64,000 nt of DNA from Mucilaginibacter conchicola (GCF_003432115.1 NZ_QWDC01000001.1:1917420-1981419); one strand, 5' to 3'. Shown: positions 53,586-62,748, numbered from the stretch's first letter. The notes: generated by a model from the letters alone, not told the origin. Numbers and translations: made by a program.

Positions 53586-54050
53586 CTAACGTATAGCTGT
53601 GATATCGGCAAAGCTCTCTTTAGCCGGGCATGCGGTAACCACACCGCTTTTATTTAAGGCTTTACTTTGGTAATACACTGCCACAAGCGGATAAACAGAA
53701 AGCTCCACGGCCAGTATAATAGCACTTACCGATGACCACGATAACTCAAAAAAAGCAAATTTGAAAGCTGAGAAAAGCAGGATACTATGAAATAACCATG
53801 ATGCACCAAGCAATATCAGCCCCGGCAACACCGATGAAAATTGCTGATACGACCAATGCAGCAATAAGAGATTGATTGCCCTGCCCATTAACCAGCTCAC
53901 GCCACCAAAGGCAAAACCGATAAACAACTGCGGCAACAATTGTAACGACATATACCATTTAAGGAAATCAACACATCCTTTGTTAAAGGTGTAAAAAATA
54001 CCAGCCGCTGCCAGCGTAATCACAATAATCTTCAATAGTCTTCCCATCAC
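53586..54050 (-). CDS. Small integral membrane protein of unknown function
   Basis: This 154-residue protein has about four hydrophobic helices (IIVITLAAAGIFYTF, LFIGFAFGGVSWLMG, LPGLILLGASWLFHSILLF, VSAIILAVELSVYPLVAVYY) and a polar C-terminal tail of about 25 residues. I do not recognise the family. It lies about 100 bp behind the hemerythrin-like gene on the same strand, with a small palindrome (CACAAACATTTGTG at 54128-54141) between, and could be a separate unit. Confidence 0.65.
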   Translation of the reverse strand: MMGRLLKIIVITLAAAGIFYTFNKGCVDFLKWYMSLQLLPQLFIGFAFGGVSWLMGRAINLLLLHWSYQQFSSVLPGLILLGASWLFHSILLFSAFKFAFFELSWSSVSAIILAVELSVYPLVAVYYQSKALNKSGVVTACPAKESFADITAIR

Positions 54051-54148
54051 TTTTTAATTAGTTACGTAAATATCGCAACAATAGTAACATTAGCGTTACA
54101 ATAAACATTAGAATTCTCTTAGAAAATCACAAACATTTGTGGAAGGTG

Positions 54149-54820
54149 CTATACGGCCTGTAGCTGGCCTATCATTTCAAAACGCTCTGCAGGTAAATAG
54201 TTGCGGCATTCTTCAATTAAACCATTGTAAACAAAATCCGGGGCACCGGCTTTAACGGCGCTTAACCAATTGCTTAGTTCAATATTATTGATGCCTTTTA
54301 TCATCCACTTTGAGTAAAGCCCCATTTTCTCCATCGGGATGTTTTGGGTGATGTTATGCTCCATCCCCATTATTTCCTCATCAGTAAATTTAGACCATAG
54401 CAATTCGTTTAGTTGCAGCTCTTCTTTGTTCATGTGGCTAAGGTTAAAAGCCACAAACTCATTTAAGGCATAATAAAGTTTGTTGCCAGCTTCAAATCTT
54501 TCGGCAGGGCTTTTGGCCAGATTGTAAAGGGCTATACCTGCACGCAGGTTTTCGGTCAGTTCCAGATCAATATGATGTTCGTTCTCGAAAGAAGCTATCA
54601 GGGCTTCGTCGTGCTGTTGGGCGCAGGCAAGGATGTAGGTGTCCTCATAGTAGGCGTGTGAATCAAAAACATCAAGTAAAGCATTTGCTTGCTCAATAAC
54701 CGGTAACGAGGCTTCTGCATCCGTCATATCGGTTTGCTGCATTAAAGTGACTGTATCAAACATAAACAGCCTTAGCGCTTTGTGGATCTGGTTAAATACA
54801 TTAAATCTGAGCGTTTTCAT
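54149..54820 (-). CDS. Hemerythrin-like four-helix protein
   Basis: This 223-residue soluble helical protein has the spaced His and acidic residues of hemerythrin-like (HHE) domains: His13 in NQIHKALR, SHAYYEDTYI, ENEHHIDLEL and NLSHMNKEE. Hemerythrin-like proteins bind a di-iron centre and sense or carry O2, NO or iron. The C-terminal 80 residues are an extra helical part (MEKMGLYSKWMIKGINNIELSNWL). The gene follows the ECF sigma factor gene by 36 bp in the same direction, where an anti-sigma factor would often be, so it may modulate that sigma factor (inference). Confidence 0.75.
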   Translation of the reverse strand: MKTLRFNVFNQIHKALRLFMFDTVTLMQQTDMTDAEASLPVIEQANALLDVFDSHAYYEDTYILACAQQHDEALIASFENEHHIDLELTENLRAGIALYNLAKSPAERFEAGNKLYYALNEFVAFNLSHMNKEELQLNELLWSKFTDEEIMGMEHNITQNIPMEKMGLYSKWMIKGINNIELSNWLSAVKAGAPDFVYNGLIEECRNYLPAERFEMIGQLQAV

Positions 54821-54856
54821 TATTAATATTATTAAAGGTGATTGTTATAAAATTTA

Positions 54857-55429
54857 TTAAGCGGGTATTAGCTCTCTGTCGCGGCTACTGTAACTCTCTC
54901 CGAGCGACAAGCTTTTGCGCAGCGCCATGCGTGCACGGCAAACCGTAGTGCGCGATTGCATTACCGATATGCCCATCATTTCGGCTATCTCGTGGTGCGA
55001 GTAACCTTCAATGGCAAACAGGTTAAACGGCATGCGGTAACTCTGCGGCAGCATGTTGATGCTGTTATATAAATGAGCGGTAGCATCAGCGTCTTCAGTT
55101 TGGCTGTAGTTCATTACCGCGTATTCGCAACTTTCCAGATCACTGGTTTTTATGCGGCGCTGGTTATTGCGGTAAGTGGTTAAAGCCGTGTTTACGATAA
55201 TGCGCCTAACCCAACCCTCAAAACTTCCGTCGCCGGTGTAGAGGTTAATTTTGGTGAATACTTTTACAAAGGCTTCCTGCAAAATATCTTCGGCCTCCAT
55301 GGTATTTTGGGTGTACCTGCGGCAGATGCCAAACATCTGCGCAGCAAAGTGTTTATAAACCAGCTCTTGTGCGCGCCGGTCTCCTTTTTTACATGCCGCT
55401 ATGCAGGCATCTAAAGCAATTGTTTTCAT
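54857..55429 (-). CDS. ECF RNA polymerase sigma factor (sigma-70 family)
   Basis: This 190-residue sigma factor has region 2 (AAQMFGICRRYTQNTMEAEDILQEAFVKVFTKI, with the core-binding DILQEAF) and region 4 (LPQSYRMPFNLFAIEGYSHHEIAEMMGISVMQSRTTVCRARMALRK) holding the -35-binding helix-turn-helix. A short tail ends SSRDRELIPA. No anti-sigma gene is adjacent; a hemerythrin-like protein follows instead. The lipoprotein gene upstream ends 34 bp before it, so all three may be one transcript. Confidence 0.9.
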   Translation of the reverse strand: MKTIALDACIAACKKGDRRAQELVYKHFAAQMFGICRRYTQNTMEAEDILQEAFVKVFTKINLYTGDGSFEGWVRRIIVNTALTTYRNNQRRIKTSDLESCEYAVMNYSQTEDADATAHLYNSINMLPQSYRMPFNLFAIEGYSHHEIAEMMGISVMQSRTTVCRARMALRKSLSLGESYSSRDRELIPA

Positions 55430-55463
55430 TGTTATTTAGGGGTATGGGTTTTACTTGATCAGG

Positions 55464-56255
55464 TTAATTTTTGTAGATGAATTTTATTAGGGTGGCCACA
55501 ACATTTGGGTTATCTGCCGTGGTGGTTTTCTTTGTCGCGGTTAGCGGATAACCGTCAGCATCGTAGGTGTAGATGTAACTATGCTGGGCAACTTGCTCTC
55601 CATTAGCGTTAAAAACCGTTTCTTTTTTGATATTATGCGCAGGCGCGGCATTAAAGAAAGTATAGTTTACCCCTTGTATTGCAGTTAGCGGATTCGGTTT
55701 GTTATCGTACTCAAAAGCCGATCTACCTGCAGCTACATAAGCATTTGCCACAGTGCTCCAGTTAAACTGTTGCTGGGTAGCCACATCGCCGGCAGCGTTG
55801 TAGGTATAAACTATTTTATAATCGGGCGATGCTGCGTTTTGTAACCATGCAAAGCCTTTTTGTTCTGTTACTTTACCGTTCTGGTAACTGAGATCGTTAT
55901 AAAAGCTTAGCTTATTCTCTGGTGCCGGAGTGTAGAATTCTACTTTAGAAAGTTTACCTTCTGCGTAAACGTATTTAAGATCCAGGTTTTTTAATGATGT
56001 TGCAATTACCTTCTTATCGCTATTGTAAGTAAGATTGGCAGTAATGCTTAAACCGTTTTGCAGGGTAGTTACTTTACCAACCAGGTTATTTGCATTGTAA
56101 GCAAACGTGGTAGTAAAATCAGCACCTTGTTCTATTTTAAGTATTTGATGCTTTACCGGTTGGGGGCCGGCTGTATTTTCCTTAACGCATGATGCCGTAA
56201 GGAGTGCAACTGCCGATAGTATGGCAACAGCTACATTTTTGGTGATCGTGTTCAT
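55464..56255 (-). CDS. Lipoprotein with YD-type repeats, DUF4595-like
   Basis: This 263-residue protein has a lipobox, LTASC with Cys23, and a series of short beta repeats of the form YNANNLVGKVTTL, YNSDKKVIATSL, YNAAGDVATQQQF and YDADGYPLTATKK. The pattern is like the DUF4595 and YD-repeat proteins of Bacteroidota. It is surface- or periplasm-exposed; its function is unknown. Its promoter carries a perfect palindrome in the spacer. It lies between the response regulator gene upstream and the ECF sigma gene downstream. Confidence 0.78.
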   Translation of the reverse strand: MNTITKNVAVAILSAVALLTASCVKENTAGPQPVKHQILKIEQGADFTTTFAYNANNLVGKVTTLQNGLSITANLTYNSDKKVIATSLKNLDLKYVYAEGKLSKVEFYTPAPENKLSFYNDLSYQNGKVTEQKGFAWLQNAASPDYKIVYTYNAAGDVATQQQFNWSTVANAYVAAGRSAFEYDNKPNPLTAIQGVNYTFFNAAPAHNIKKETVFNANGEQVAQHSYIYTYDADGYPLTATKKTTTADNPNVVATLIKFIYKN

Positions 56256-56289
56256 TTTTACTTTTGCTAATTGTGATAAATATTACAAG

Positions 56290-56320
56290 CAAAAGTAGGT
56301 GTGTACTAAGTACACATCAA
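56290..56320 (-). promoter_or_regulatory. Promoter with palindromic operator in its spacer
   Basis: On the minus strand TTG (56318-56320) is followed after 20 bases by TACTTTTG (56290-56297), a good Bacteroidota promoter for the lipoprotein gene starting at 56255. A perfect 17-bp palindrome, TGTGTACT-A-AGTACACA, fills the spacer at 56300-56316. It may be bound by the NarL-type regulator encoded next door or by a repressor. Confidence 0.65.
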
Positions 56321-56348
56321 TCACACGTTTATGGGATATTTATAAATA

Positions 56349-56984
56349 TCAGTAATTGTTTTTCAGCGCTTTAGCCACAGCCTCGCTTTTAGAATTTACG
56401 TGAAGTTTCTCGTATATCTTTTTGATGTGCGACCGTACTGTATCAATTGAAATGAACAGATCTGATGCTATCATTTTATAGCTATGGCCGTTTACCAATA
56501 GTTGCAAAACTTCGTTCTCGCGGTCGGATAGATTAAAATCGTCGCCCCCGCTCATGGTACCAGCACCCGAGAACATCTTTAACACCTGTGATGCAATAGA
56601 TGATGTCATTGGGGCGCCGCCCGTTTGGGCGTCCTGTATATACTCCAGTAGTTTGGCAGGTGGGGTTTTCTTTAGCAGGTAGCCATTGGCACCGCTTTTT
56701 ATGGCTTCAAACACGTTTTGATTATCATCAAAAACGGTAAGCATCAGTATTTTAATCTCAGTATTATGTTTACGAATAAGCTTAAGGCCGGCCAGCCCAT
56801 CAACATTGGGCATGTTGATGTCCATCAGTATCACATCAGGCTTTATAGTTTCACATTGGTTTACGATATCGGTACAATCAGGAAAAGAGCCGGCATATTC
56901 AAACCCATCCGTCCCATCAAGCAAAATTGCCAGGCCATCCCTCAGCTGCGGGTTATCTTCGTAGAGTAAAACTTTGATCATCAA
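56349..56984 (-). CDS. NarL/LuxR-family response regulator
   Basis: This 211-residue regulator has a receiver domain (acidic Glu9-Asp10 in YEDNPQL, phosphoacceptor Asp55 in VILMDINMPN, Lys in LLKKTPP) and a C-terminal LuxR helix-turn-helix (LSDRENEVLQLLVNGHSYKMIASDLFISIDTVRSHIKKIYEKLHV). It lies 56 bp behind the Reg_prop histidine kinase gene and is surely its partner. The 17-bp palindrome in the next promoter downstream is a candidate target. Confidence 0.92.
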   Translation of the reverse strand: MMIKVLLYEDNPQLRDGLAILLDGTDGFEYAGSFPDCTDIVNQCETIKPDVILMDINMPNVDGLAGLKLIRKHNTEIKILMLTVFDDNQNVFEAIKSGANGYLLKKTPPAKLLEYIQDAQTGGAPMTSSIASQVLKMFSGAGTMSGGDDFNLSDRENEVLQLLVNGHSYKMIASDLFISIDTVRSHIKKIYEKLHVNSKSEAVAKALKNNY

Positions 56985-57040
56985 TAGTTAAATGTAGAAC
57001 TGCAAATTACTTAAAACCAAAACAGCTGTCAATCACATAT

Positions 57041-60000
57041 TTATGTTACCGGTATTTTAAGCGTAACAATAGTGCCCACATTTTTTTCTGATGTGATGGT
57101 AAAACTACCGGCCATTGCTTTGGCGCGTTTACGCATATTGGCCAGCCCGTTACCGTTAATGGCAGCATCTACATCAAACCCTTCACCATCATCCGTTATT
57201 TCCATTTGTATGGTATTGCTGCTTACCGCAAAGGCTACCTGCACGTTTTTTGCTTTGGCATATTTCACCAGATTGTTCAGTGTTTCTTTATAAATAAGGA
57301 ACAGGTTACGGCGAACATCCATATCCAATTTTATGCCATGCAAACGTTCGTCGTTCACAACGGTATATTCAATATCGCGTGGCTCTAAAACAGTGGCGGC
57401 GTACTCGCGCATACGGGCCACAATGCGGGGCATAGTATCATTGGCGGGGTTAATGCTCCAAACAATATCATCCATGGCATCCATCATCTGGCTGCTGTTT
57501 TTACTTATACGCCCCAGGTAATCTTTAACCTGCAGGTTATCCTCATTTATCTTGGTATTGGCCACCTCGCTGAGGATATTGATCGATGTAAGAGTTGACC
57601 CCATATCATCATGCAGGTCGCGGGCTACTTTTTCGCGCAGGCGCTGCACGGCCAATAAGCGATTAATGCGGAGTTTGTATATGATATAGAATGGCACGGC
57701 CGCCAGCATAAACATAAGCACTACAAACCACCAGGTTTGCCAATAGGCCGGCCTTATGTATATTTTCATACTGGTGGTAGTTTTTGAAGGTATCCCATCC
57801 GGACTAACACATTTTACCATAAATACGTAATGCCCCGGCGAAAGTGAGGCATACGATGCTGTTAACGAGCTCTCGGCCTTAACCCAGTTATCGCCGGCAC
57901 CTTTCAGCATATAATAATAGTTGAGCTTATTACGCTGGGTATAGCTTAATGATGCAAACTGAAAGGTGATGGAATTTTGGTTATGGGTAAGGTTAAGCCC
58001 GCCACTGTTTTCAATAGAATCTACCGGCAGGTAGCGGTTAAAAAGTTTAAGATCGGTAATAGTTACATCTTTTGGCGCGCCCACATCGCGCAGGGCATCA
58101 GGTTCAAATATCACGAAGGTATTGCCGCCTGCAAAAACCATCTTGCCATCAGGCAGGCGGCTGCTGCGCTCAAGCAAAGTTCGGTTATCAATAGTGGTCA
58201 CCAGGCCGTCTTTCTGATCGTATGAGCGGAAAGTATTTTCGGTCACATCGTACTTCACAATCCCCGCCGGGTTACTCATCCAAAGATTGCCCTTCAGATC
58301 AGCCTGCATGGTTTTGATGGTTGGTAGCGGAAGGCCGTTGTATACGGTAAGGTGTTTTACCATGCCTGTTTTCCGGTTAAGAATATCGAGGTTATCCATG
58401 CCGGCTATGGCAAAAACAGAATCGTTAATTTGCGCCATAGCAGGTGCAAAATTGTCAGCTAAGCATCGTTTAGGGTTGTCCCCCGTTTTGTAGTTTTGGA
58501 TGATGCGCCCCGTGTTCGGATCCATCACCATAACGCCTTTAAGGTTGGTAGCTATCCACAAAAGGCCGCGGGTATCTACCAGCATTTTGGTAACCATCAG
58601 GTTAAGATTGGTTATAAACCGAAATTTCCCATCCGGCGACCATTTGATGATCTTGCCCGATTGCGAGCCGAACCACAGATTATGCTGCCGGTCTTCAACT
58701 ATTTGTTTGATGGTACTTTTCCTGAAAACCGTATCGTTTATAAACCGCGACCTGCGGGTTTGCGGGTCATAGTCTATCACAACTCCCGCCTGGCAACCAA
58801 TCCAAATATGGTGTGTAACCGAATGCTGGCACATATCCCAGGTATATTCAAAACCAAAAATATTTGGCTTGTTGCGGTAGATATCGTCACGCAAAATTGT
58901 ATCAGGCGTTATGCTGAGCTTGCTGCTTATTTTGTACGGAAAAACCTTACCGCCCCAAGTACCCACAATAAAGCCGTTATTGGCTATGTGTTTTGCAAAA
59001 TTGATATTATGGGGTATTTGCCCGGTGCTGCCGTGCTTAATACGGTCTCCAATGATGGTGCATGAGTAAAGCCCGTTATCTGTGGCTACCCATAAGTTAT
59101 GGTCAATATCCTCATACATCTGGCTGATGTTGGTGAAACGAATACCGAAGCCAACGTTGGTGTGTTCGTAAAATTTCTCAAAATAATGGCTTTGGCTATT
59201 ATAGATGTTAAAAACATTATCACCAAAACCCCACACCTCGTTTTTAAACTCGCCGAAATGAGCAAGATCGGCATAGGCCGGCTGATCTGGCTGCGCACCA
59301 AATTGGGTTAGTTTCTTTTCATTGGGTTCGTAAACAAAAAAATCAGAGGCAGCAACAGGAGGCCAGCGGTGTATAAAGAAGCGGCGCTTACTGTCAATAA
59401 AAACTTTGAGGATATAGCGGCCAAACTTAAAATTAAGCACAGGTATATTCAGCGGATTGTAGCCCTCGTGATAAAACTGTTTATCCTTAGCATTCCAAAC
59501 ACCTAAACCGTTCTCTCCGGATATCCAGTAATCGCCGGTTTTGGTATCTTCAAAAACACTTAGCACTTTCCAGTCCTGCGGTATTTTAATATCCTGCCAG
59601 CGCTCAAAGGCATTGCTACGCCGGCTATAAATAAAAACACCCGACTGTGGCCCCTGCACCGTAAGTAATATTTGCCCTTTGCTATTGCTCCATAAGATGG
59701 TAGGCCCTTCGGGCACTTTACTAAGATCAGCCTTGGTATAGGTGTTGGTTTTAAGATCATATTTACCCACCTGCCTGCCCATGTGCAGCCACATATTGTG
59801 CTCGTCATCACCGGTCATTTCGCTTACCGAGAGGCCGGGCAAACTGTTATCTGTTGATTGTTTATATACCTGTATAAACTTATTCCCATCATACCGCTGC
59901 AGGCCACTCTCGGTACCTACCCAAATAAAACCCTTGGCGTCCTGCCATACACAGTTCACAAAGTTTGAGCGCAGGCCATCATTTACTGAGAGGCGCGAAA

Positions 60001-60112
60001 AGATGATCTCTTTACCTGAGGATTTGAAAGATAACAGAACAAGCAAATGCAAAACCACATACCATGGCTTGTAAAGCAACGCTTTTATTTGATTGAGGTT
60101 CAATGGGTTCAA
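57041..60112 (-). CDS. Reg_prop beta-propeller sensor histidine kinase
   Basis: This protein of about 1024 residues senses a signal in the periplasm and phosphorylates the adjacent NarL-type regulator. After a signal sequence come two Reg_prop beta-propellers (IFSRLSVNDGLRSNFVNCVWQ, GFIWVGTESGLQRYDG and similar blades), a Y_Y_Y domain, one membrane helix, a HisKA_3 domain with the phospho-His near residue 834 (VARDLHDDMGSTL) and a HATPase domain (NGNGLANMRKRA). I placed the start at the TTG at 60112: a TTTG-N18-TATATTTT promoter lies just upstream (60130-60159). The frame is open to 60301, but that would overlap the divergent gene at 60238. A TTG at 60103 is an alternative. Confidence 0.85.
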   Translation of the reverse strand: MNPLNLNQIKALLYKPWYVVLHLLVLLSFKSSGKEIIFSRLSVNDGLRSNFVNCVWQDAKGFIWVGTESGLQRYDGNKFIQVYKQSTDNSLPGLSVSEMTGDDEHNMWLHMGRQVGKYDLKTNTYTKADLSKVPEGPTILWSNSKGQILLTVQGPQSGVFIYSRRSNAFERWQDIKIPQDWKVLSVFEDTKTGDYWISGENGLGVWNAKDKQFYHEGYNPLNIPVLNFKFGRYILKVFIDSKRRFFIHRWPPVAASDFFVYEPNEKKLTQFGAQPDQPAYADLAHFGEFKNEVWGFGDNVFNIYNSQSHYFEKFYEHTNVGFGIRFTNISQMYEDIDHNLWVATDNGLYSCTIIGDRIKHGSTGQIPHNINFAKHIANNGFIVGTWGGKVFPYKISSKLSITPDTILRDDIYRNKPNIFGFEYTWDMCQHSVTHHIWIGCQAGVVIDYDPQTRRSRFINDTVFRKSTIKQIVEDRQHNLWFGSQSGKIIKWSPDGKFRFITNLNLMVTKMLVDTRGLLWIATNLKGVMVMDPNTGRIIQNYKTGDNPKRCLADNFAPAMAQINDSVFAIAGMDNLDILNRKTGMVKHLTVYNGLPLPTIKTMQADLKGNLWMSNPAGIVKYDVTENTFRSYDQKDGLVTTIDNRTLLERSSRLPDGKMVFAGGNTFVIFEPDALRDVGAPKDVTITDLKLFNRYLPVDSIENSGGLNLTHNQNSITFQFASLSYTQRNKLNYYYMLKGAGDNWVKAESSLTASYASLSPGHYVFMVKCVSPDGIPSKTTTSMKIYIRPAYWQTWWFVVLMFMLAAVPFYIIYKLRINRLLAVQRLREKVARDLHDDMGSTLTSINILSEVANTKINEDNLQVKDYLGRISKNSSQMMDAMDDIVWSINPANDTMPRIVARMREYAATVLEPRDIEYTVVNDERLHGIKLDMDVRRNLFLIYKETLNNLVKYAKAKNVQVAFAVSSNTIQMEITDDGEGFDVDAAINGNGLANMRKRAKAMAGSFTITSEKNVGTIVTLKIPVT

Positions 60113-60167
60113 AACAAAGAGGCTTCTTAAAAATATAAAATCATTTCCCGCAATCCAAATTTGCAGG

Positions 60168-60222
60168 CCACACCTTACAGGTGTGGAGACGTTGTTTTTG
60201 CCACAGGTGTTACGTAGATTTA
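60168..60222 (+). promoter_or_regulatory. Inverted repeat and promoter before the 60238 gene
   Basis: CCACACCT at 60168-60175 and AGGTGTGG at 60179-60186 form a perfect 8-bp inverted repeat with a 3-base spacer. Six bases on, TTG (60192-60194), 20 bases and TAGATTTA (60215-60222) form a likely promoter. The repeat is placed where an activator would bind, or it may be a small dispersed repeat. Confidence 0.45.
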
Positions 60223-60237
60223 TAAAAAACATTTGCC

Positions 60238-60648
60238 ATGGCCCAAAACTTCCTGCTAACCGGAGAATTAATGTGGAGTTACGAAGAAGAAGTGGCCGCA
60301 ATAACCGCTGCCGAAAAAACCATGCGGGGACTAACCGGCTTAACCGGCCCTATGCACCACCACAGCGGCACCATTGCTTTAACAGAGGAATATGTACTGA
60401 TAGAAAGTAATGCCGATGAAGATGACCTGATCATTCCGTTATCATCCATCACCCAACTTTACTTAGGCTTTGATGATGTGTACACCAACTATTCAGTAAA
60501 AAACTTCGGATTGTTCTGGCAGCCTCTGCGGCTGGAGTTTACCAACAGCCATCACCAGCCCGAAAAAGTGTACCTCATCATCGATTACATGATGCTGTAC
60601 ACCCAAAACAAAAAGTGGTATGATGCACTCACTTCTATTTTAGCCTGA
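60238..60648 (+). CDS. Hypothetical protein, PH-domain-like
   Basis: This 136-residue soluble protein is of unrecognised family. After about 40 residues it reads GTIALTEEYVLIESNADEDDLIIPLSSITQLYLGFDD, then FGLFWQPLRLEFT and VYLIIDY. This is like a bacterial pleckstrin-homology-like fold in which a sequence is followed by a series of beta strands. It has no signal peptide or helix. It is divergent from the kinase gene and convergent with the TPR regulator, 6 bp away. Confidence 0.65.
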   Translation: MAQNFLLTGELMWSYEEEVAAITAAEKTMRGLTGLTGPMHHHSGTIALTEEYVLIESNADEDDLIIPLSSITQLYLGFDDVYTNYSVKNFGLFWQPLRLEFTNSHHQPEKVYLIIDYMMLYTQNKKWYDALTSILA

Positions 60649-60654
60649 TGGTAT

Positions 60655-62592
60655 TTACGCAGTTTTCTCGAACGACATGATAGCCTGATCCAGATTATCA
60701 TCCTTACCCAGCTTAAGTTTTTGTTTTAAGCGATACCTGGCCATACGGATGCTTTTGGGCTCAACACCTAAGCGGGTGGCAATTTCTTTATTATCCAATC
60801 CCATTAAAATGTAAGCACAGTATTTAAGATCTAACCGCGTAAGCGAGTTATCGGCACGTTCCTGCAGCGATGCAAAAAATGCCGGATGGATATGGCTTAA
60901 CCCCTGTTGCTCATCAAGGTTTTTATCGGCACGCAGGTTTTGGTTAATAATGCGTCCAATCTGCCTTGCAGCGTGTTCAGCATCGCCACCGCGTGTTTTC
61001 TCTTTAAGGATTTCCAGGATGGCATTTTTCTCTTCTATTTTCAGCGTGCCTGCAAGCAGTTCCTTTTCCAGCCACTCGGTGCGGTCTTGTAACAGGGCTT
61101 GTTGTGCTTCGGCGGTAGCGCGTCCTTCTTCTAACAGGCTTGCCTGCAGCTCAGCTTCCTGTTTCTCAAGCGTAAGGCGCTGGGCTTCGGCCTGCTGCAG
61201 TTCGGCAGTAAGGCGTATCTCTTTGTTCTCCTGGTCGGCAATTTGTTTTTGCTGTTGCGATGCTTTTAGTTTGTAATGGTACGAACTGAGCAACAAGCCC
61301 AACACCAAAATACTCACCGAGCCAATCACTACGTATAGCCAATTGAGACGCTTGTTATAATCAGCACGCTCTTTTAAACGGGCAATTTCGTTATCGCGCT
61401 GGGCGGCATGGTATTCTTCTTCCAGTTGCTGCACTATCCCCAGCTTTTGAGCATCAAACACTTTACCGTAGTAGGTAACGTACTGCTTATAATACTCAAG
61501 GGCTTTTTGTTTATCGCCTTTTTGCTCGGCCACGTTAGCCAGGCCAAGCATCAGCCTGGAGCGGGTAATATCTACACCCGGTGCGGCGCTTTCTACCTCG
61601 CCTATGCCGGTGAGCAATAACTGTTCTGCCTTAGCATAATTCTTCTCGCGAAGGGCGTATTCACTCAATATGCCGTAGCAATTGGCAATGATCTCTTTAC
61701 CGTTTTTTGATCTCCTGCCTATCTCCAGGGCAATGTTCACGTAGTGTTGGGCGCTATCTTTTAAACTCAGCGGATAATACTTAAAATAAGCATTAGAGAT
61801 ATTTAAAGCAATGAGCGAAGCGTTGCTCTGGATAAAGATCCTCTCTTTGTTTTTTTGATAAAAGGCCATCGCTTTGCGGTAATAACGCATACTGGAGTCA
61901 AGCAACTCTCTTCGGCCCATGTTGTGCTCAAAAGATGAAAAGAAACTATGCGCCAGGCTCATGTAGCCCAATTGCGTATCATCAGCATAAGGGCTTCCTT
62001 TTGCCATAGCCATACAGGCCAAGGCATAGCGGTGCTGTTTAAGCGTATCGCTGCCGTAGGCGTATATACTGGATATGTAATGGTTAATAAGGGCTCTGTA
62101 GCTGTAAGTACGTTTATCATTGATATTCTCTACCATCGCGTTGGCTTTAAGTAAGCCCGAGATAGCTTTTTCATCATTCCCGCGTACCAGTTCAAGCCAG
62201 CCTTTGCGTAACCAGGCATAAGCAGTCAACTCTTTGTTGGTTGATTTTGCGGCGCAGCGCATGGCGCTGTCTATATAAACGGCGCAACGTTTTTCCTGCC
62301 CTTTCTGCATCAGCAGGTGGCCATAAGCAGCATAGCAATAGGCTTTTACACCTGCATCGCCGGTGGCTTTGGCAAGCGATATGGCGCGGCCGCCGATTTT
62401 AAGGGCTTCATCAGCATTTTTTTCAACAGTAGCGCGGGCCAGTTCGGCGGTAGCCACGGGGCGGTCATGTGGCGATGCGCTGTTGGCAACCCGGGTTAAT
62501 GAATCAATAATAAGGCTTTGTGCAGAGGTAGCTTCGGCATAAAACAGTATCGCTAAAAAAGCGACGTGGGGGATAATTTTCTTTAAAAACAT
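60655..62592 (-). CDS. Membrane-bound TPR regulator with LuxR-type C-terminal helix-turn-helix
   Basis: This 645-residue protein has a signal peptide ending ATSA, a periplasmic TPR array (about residues 40-385, ending KGDKQKALEYYKQYVTYYGKVF), one membrane helix at about 413-436 (LYVVIGSVSILVLGLLLSSY), a long coiled coil (about 440-530) and a C-terminal LuxR-like helix-turn-helix (LTRLDLKYCAYILMGLDNKEIATRLGVEPKSIRMARYRLKQKL). Such one-component regulators are common in Bacteroidota and pass a periplasmic signal directly to DNA. It is divergent from the DUF4870-like gene, whose promoter has four TGTAGNYG boxes, making this protein a candidate to bind them. Confidence 0.85.
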   Translation of the reverse strand: MFLKKIIPHVAFLAILFYAEATSAQSLIIDSLTRVANSASPHDRPVATAELARATVEKNADEALKIGGRAISLAKATGDAGVKAYCYAAYGHLLMQKGQEKRCAVYIDSAMRCAAKSTNKELTAYAWLRKGWLELVRGNDEKAISGLLKANAMVENINDKRTYSYRALINHYISSIYAYGSDTLKQHRYALACMAMAKGSPYADDTQLGYMSLAHSFFSSFEHNMGRRELLDSSMRYYRKAMAFYQKNKERIFIQSNASLIALNISNAYFKYYPLSLKDSAQHYVNIALEIGRRSKNGKEIIANCYGILSEYALREKNYAKAEQLLLTGIGEVESAAPGVDITRSRLMLGLANVAEQKGDKQKALEYYKQYVTYYGKVFDAQKLGIVQQLEEEYHAAQRDNEIARLKERADYNKRLNWLYVVIGSVSILVLGLLLSSYHYKLKASQQQKQIADQENKEIRLTAELQQAEAQRLTLEKQEAELQASLLEEGRATAEAQQALLQDRTEWLEKELLAGTLKIEEKNAILEILKEKTRGGDAEHAARQIGRIINQNLRADKNLDEQQGLSHIHPAFFASLQERADNSLTRLDLKYCAYILMGLDNKEIATRLGVEPKSIRMARYRLKQKLKLGKDDNLDQAIMSFEKTA

Positions 62593-62689
62593 AAGTGCTC
62601 AGGTAGTTAACTGCAGCGAAACAGGCATAAAATCAGGTCACGCCAAATTCGCTTTGTTATATCTGTAACACAGGAATTTATGAAATTGT

Positions 62690-62741
62690 TGTAGATGATT
62701 TGTAGACGCTTGTTTTTTAACCTGTAGTCGCCTTGTAGGTG
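62690..62741 (+). promoter_or_regulatory. Four phased TGTAGNYG boxes, putative activator sites
   Basis: TGTAG occurs at 62690, 62701, 62723 and 62734, always as TGTAG-N-[T/C]-G. The spacings of 11, 22 and 11 bp place all four on the same face of the helix. The last box ends just upstream of the -33 element of the next promoter, the usual position for an activator. Confidence 0.65.
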
Positions 62742-62748
62742 TCGCTTT

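Noticed and set aside
58496..59065. 189-codon open frame on the plus strand within the histidine kinase gene
   Set aside because: It is fully inside the strong Reg_prop kinase frame, has no recognisable protein features and looks like a codon-bias shadow.
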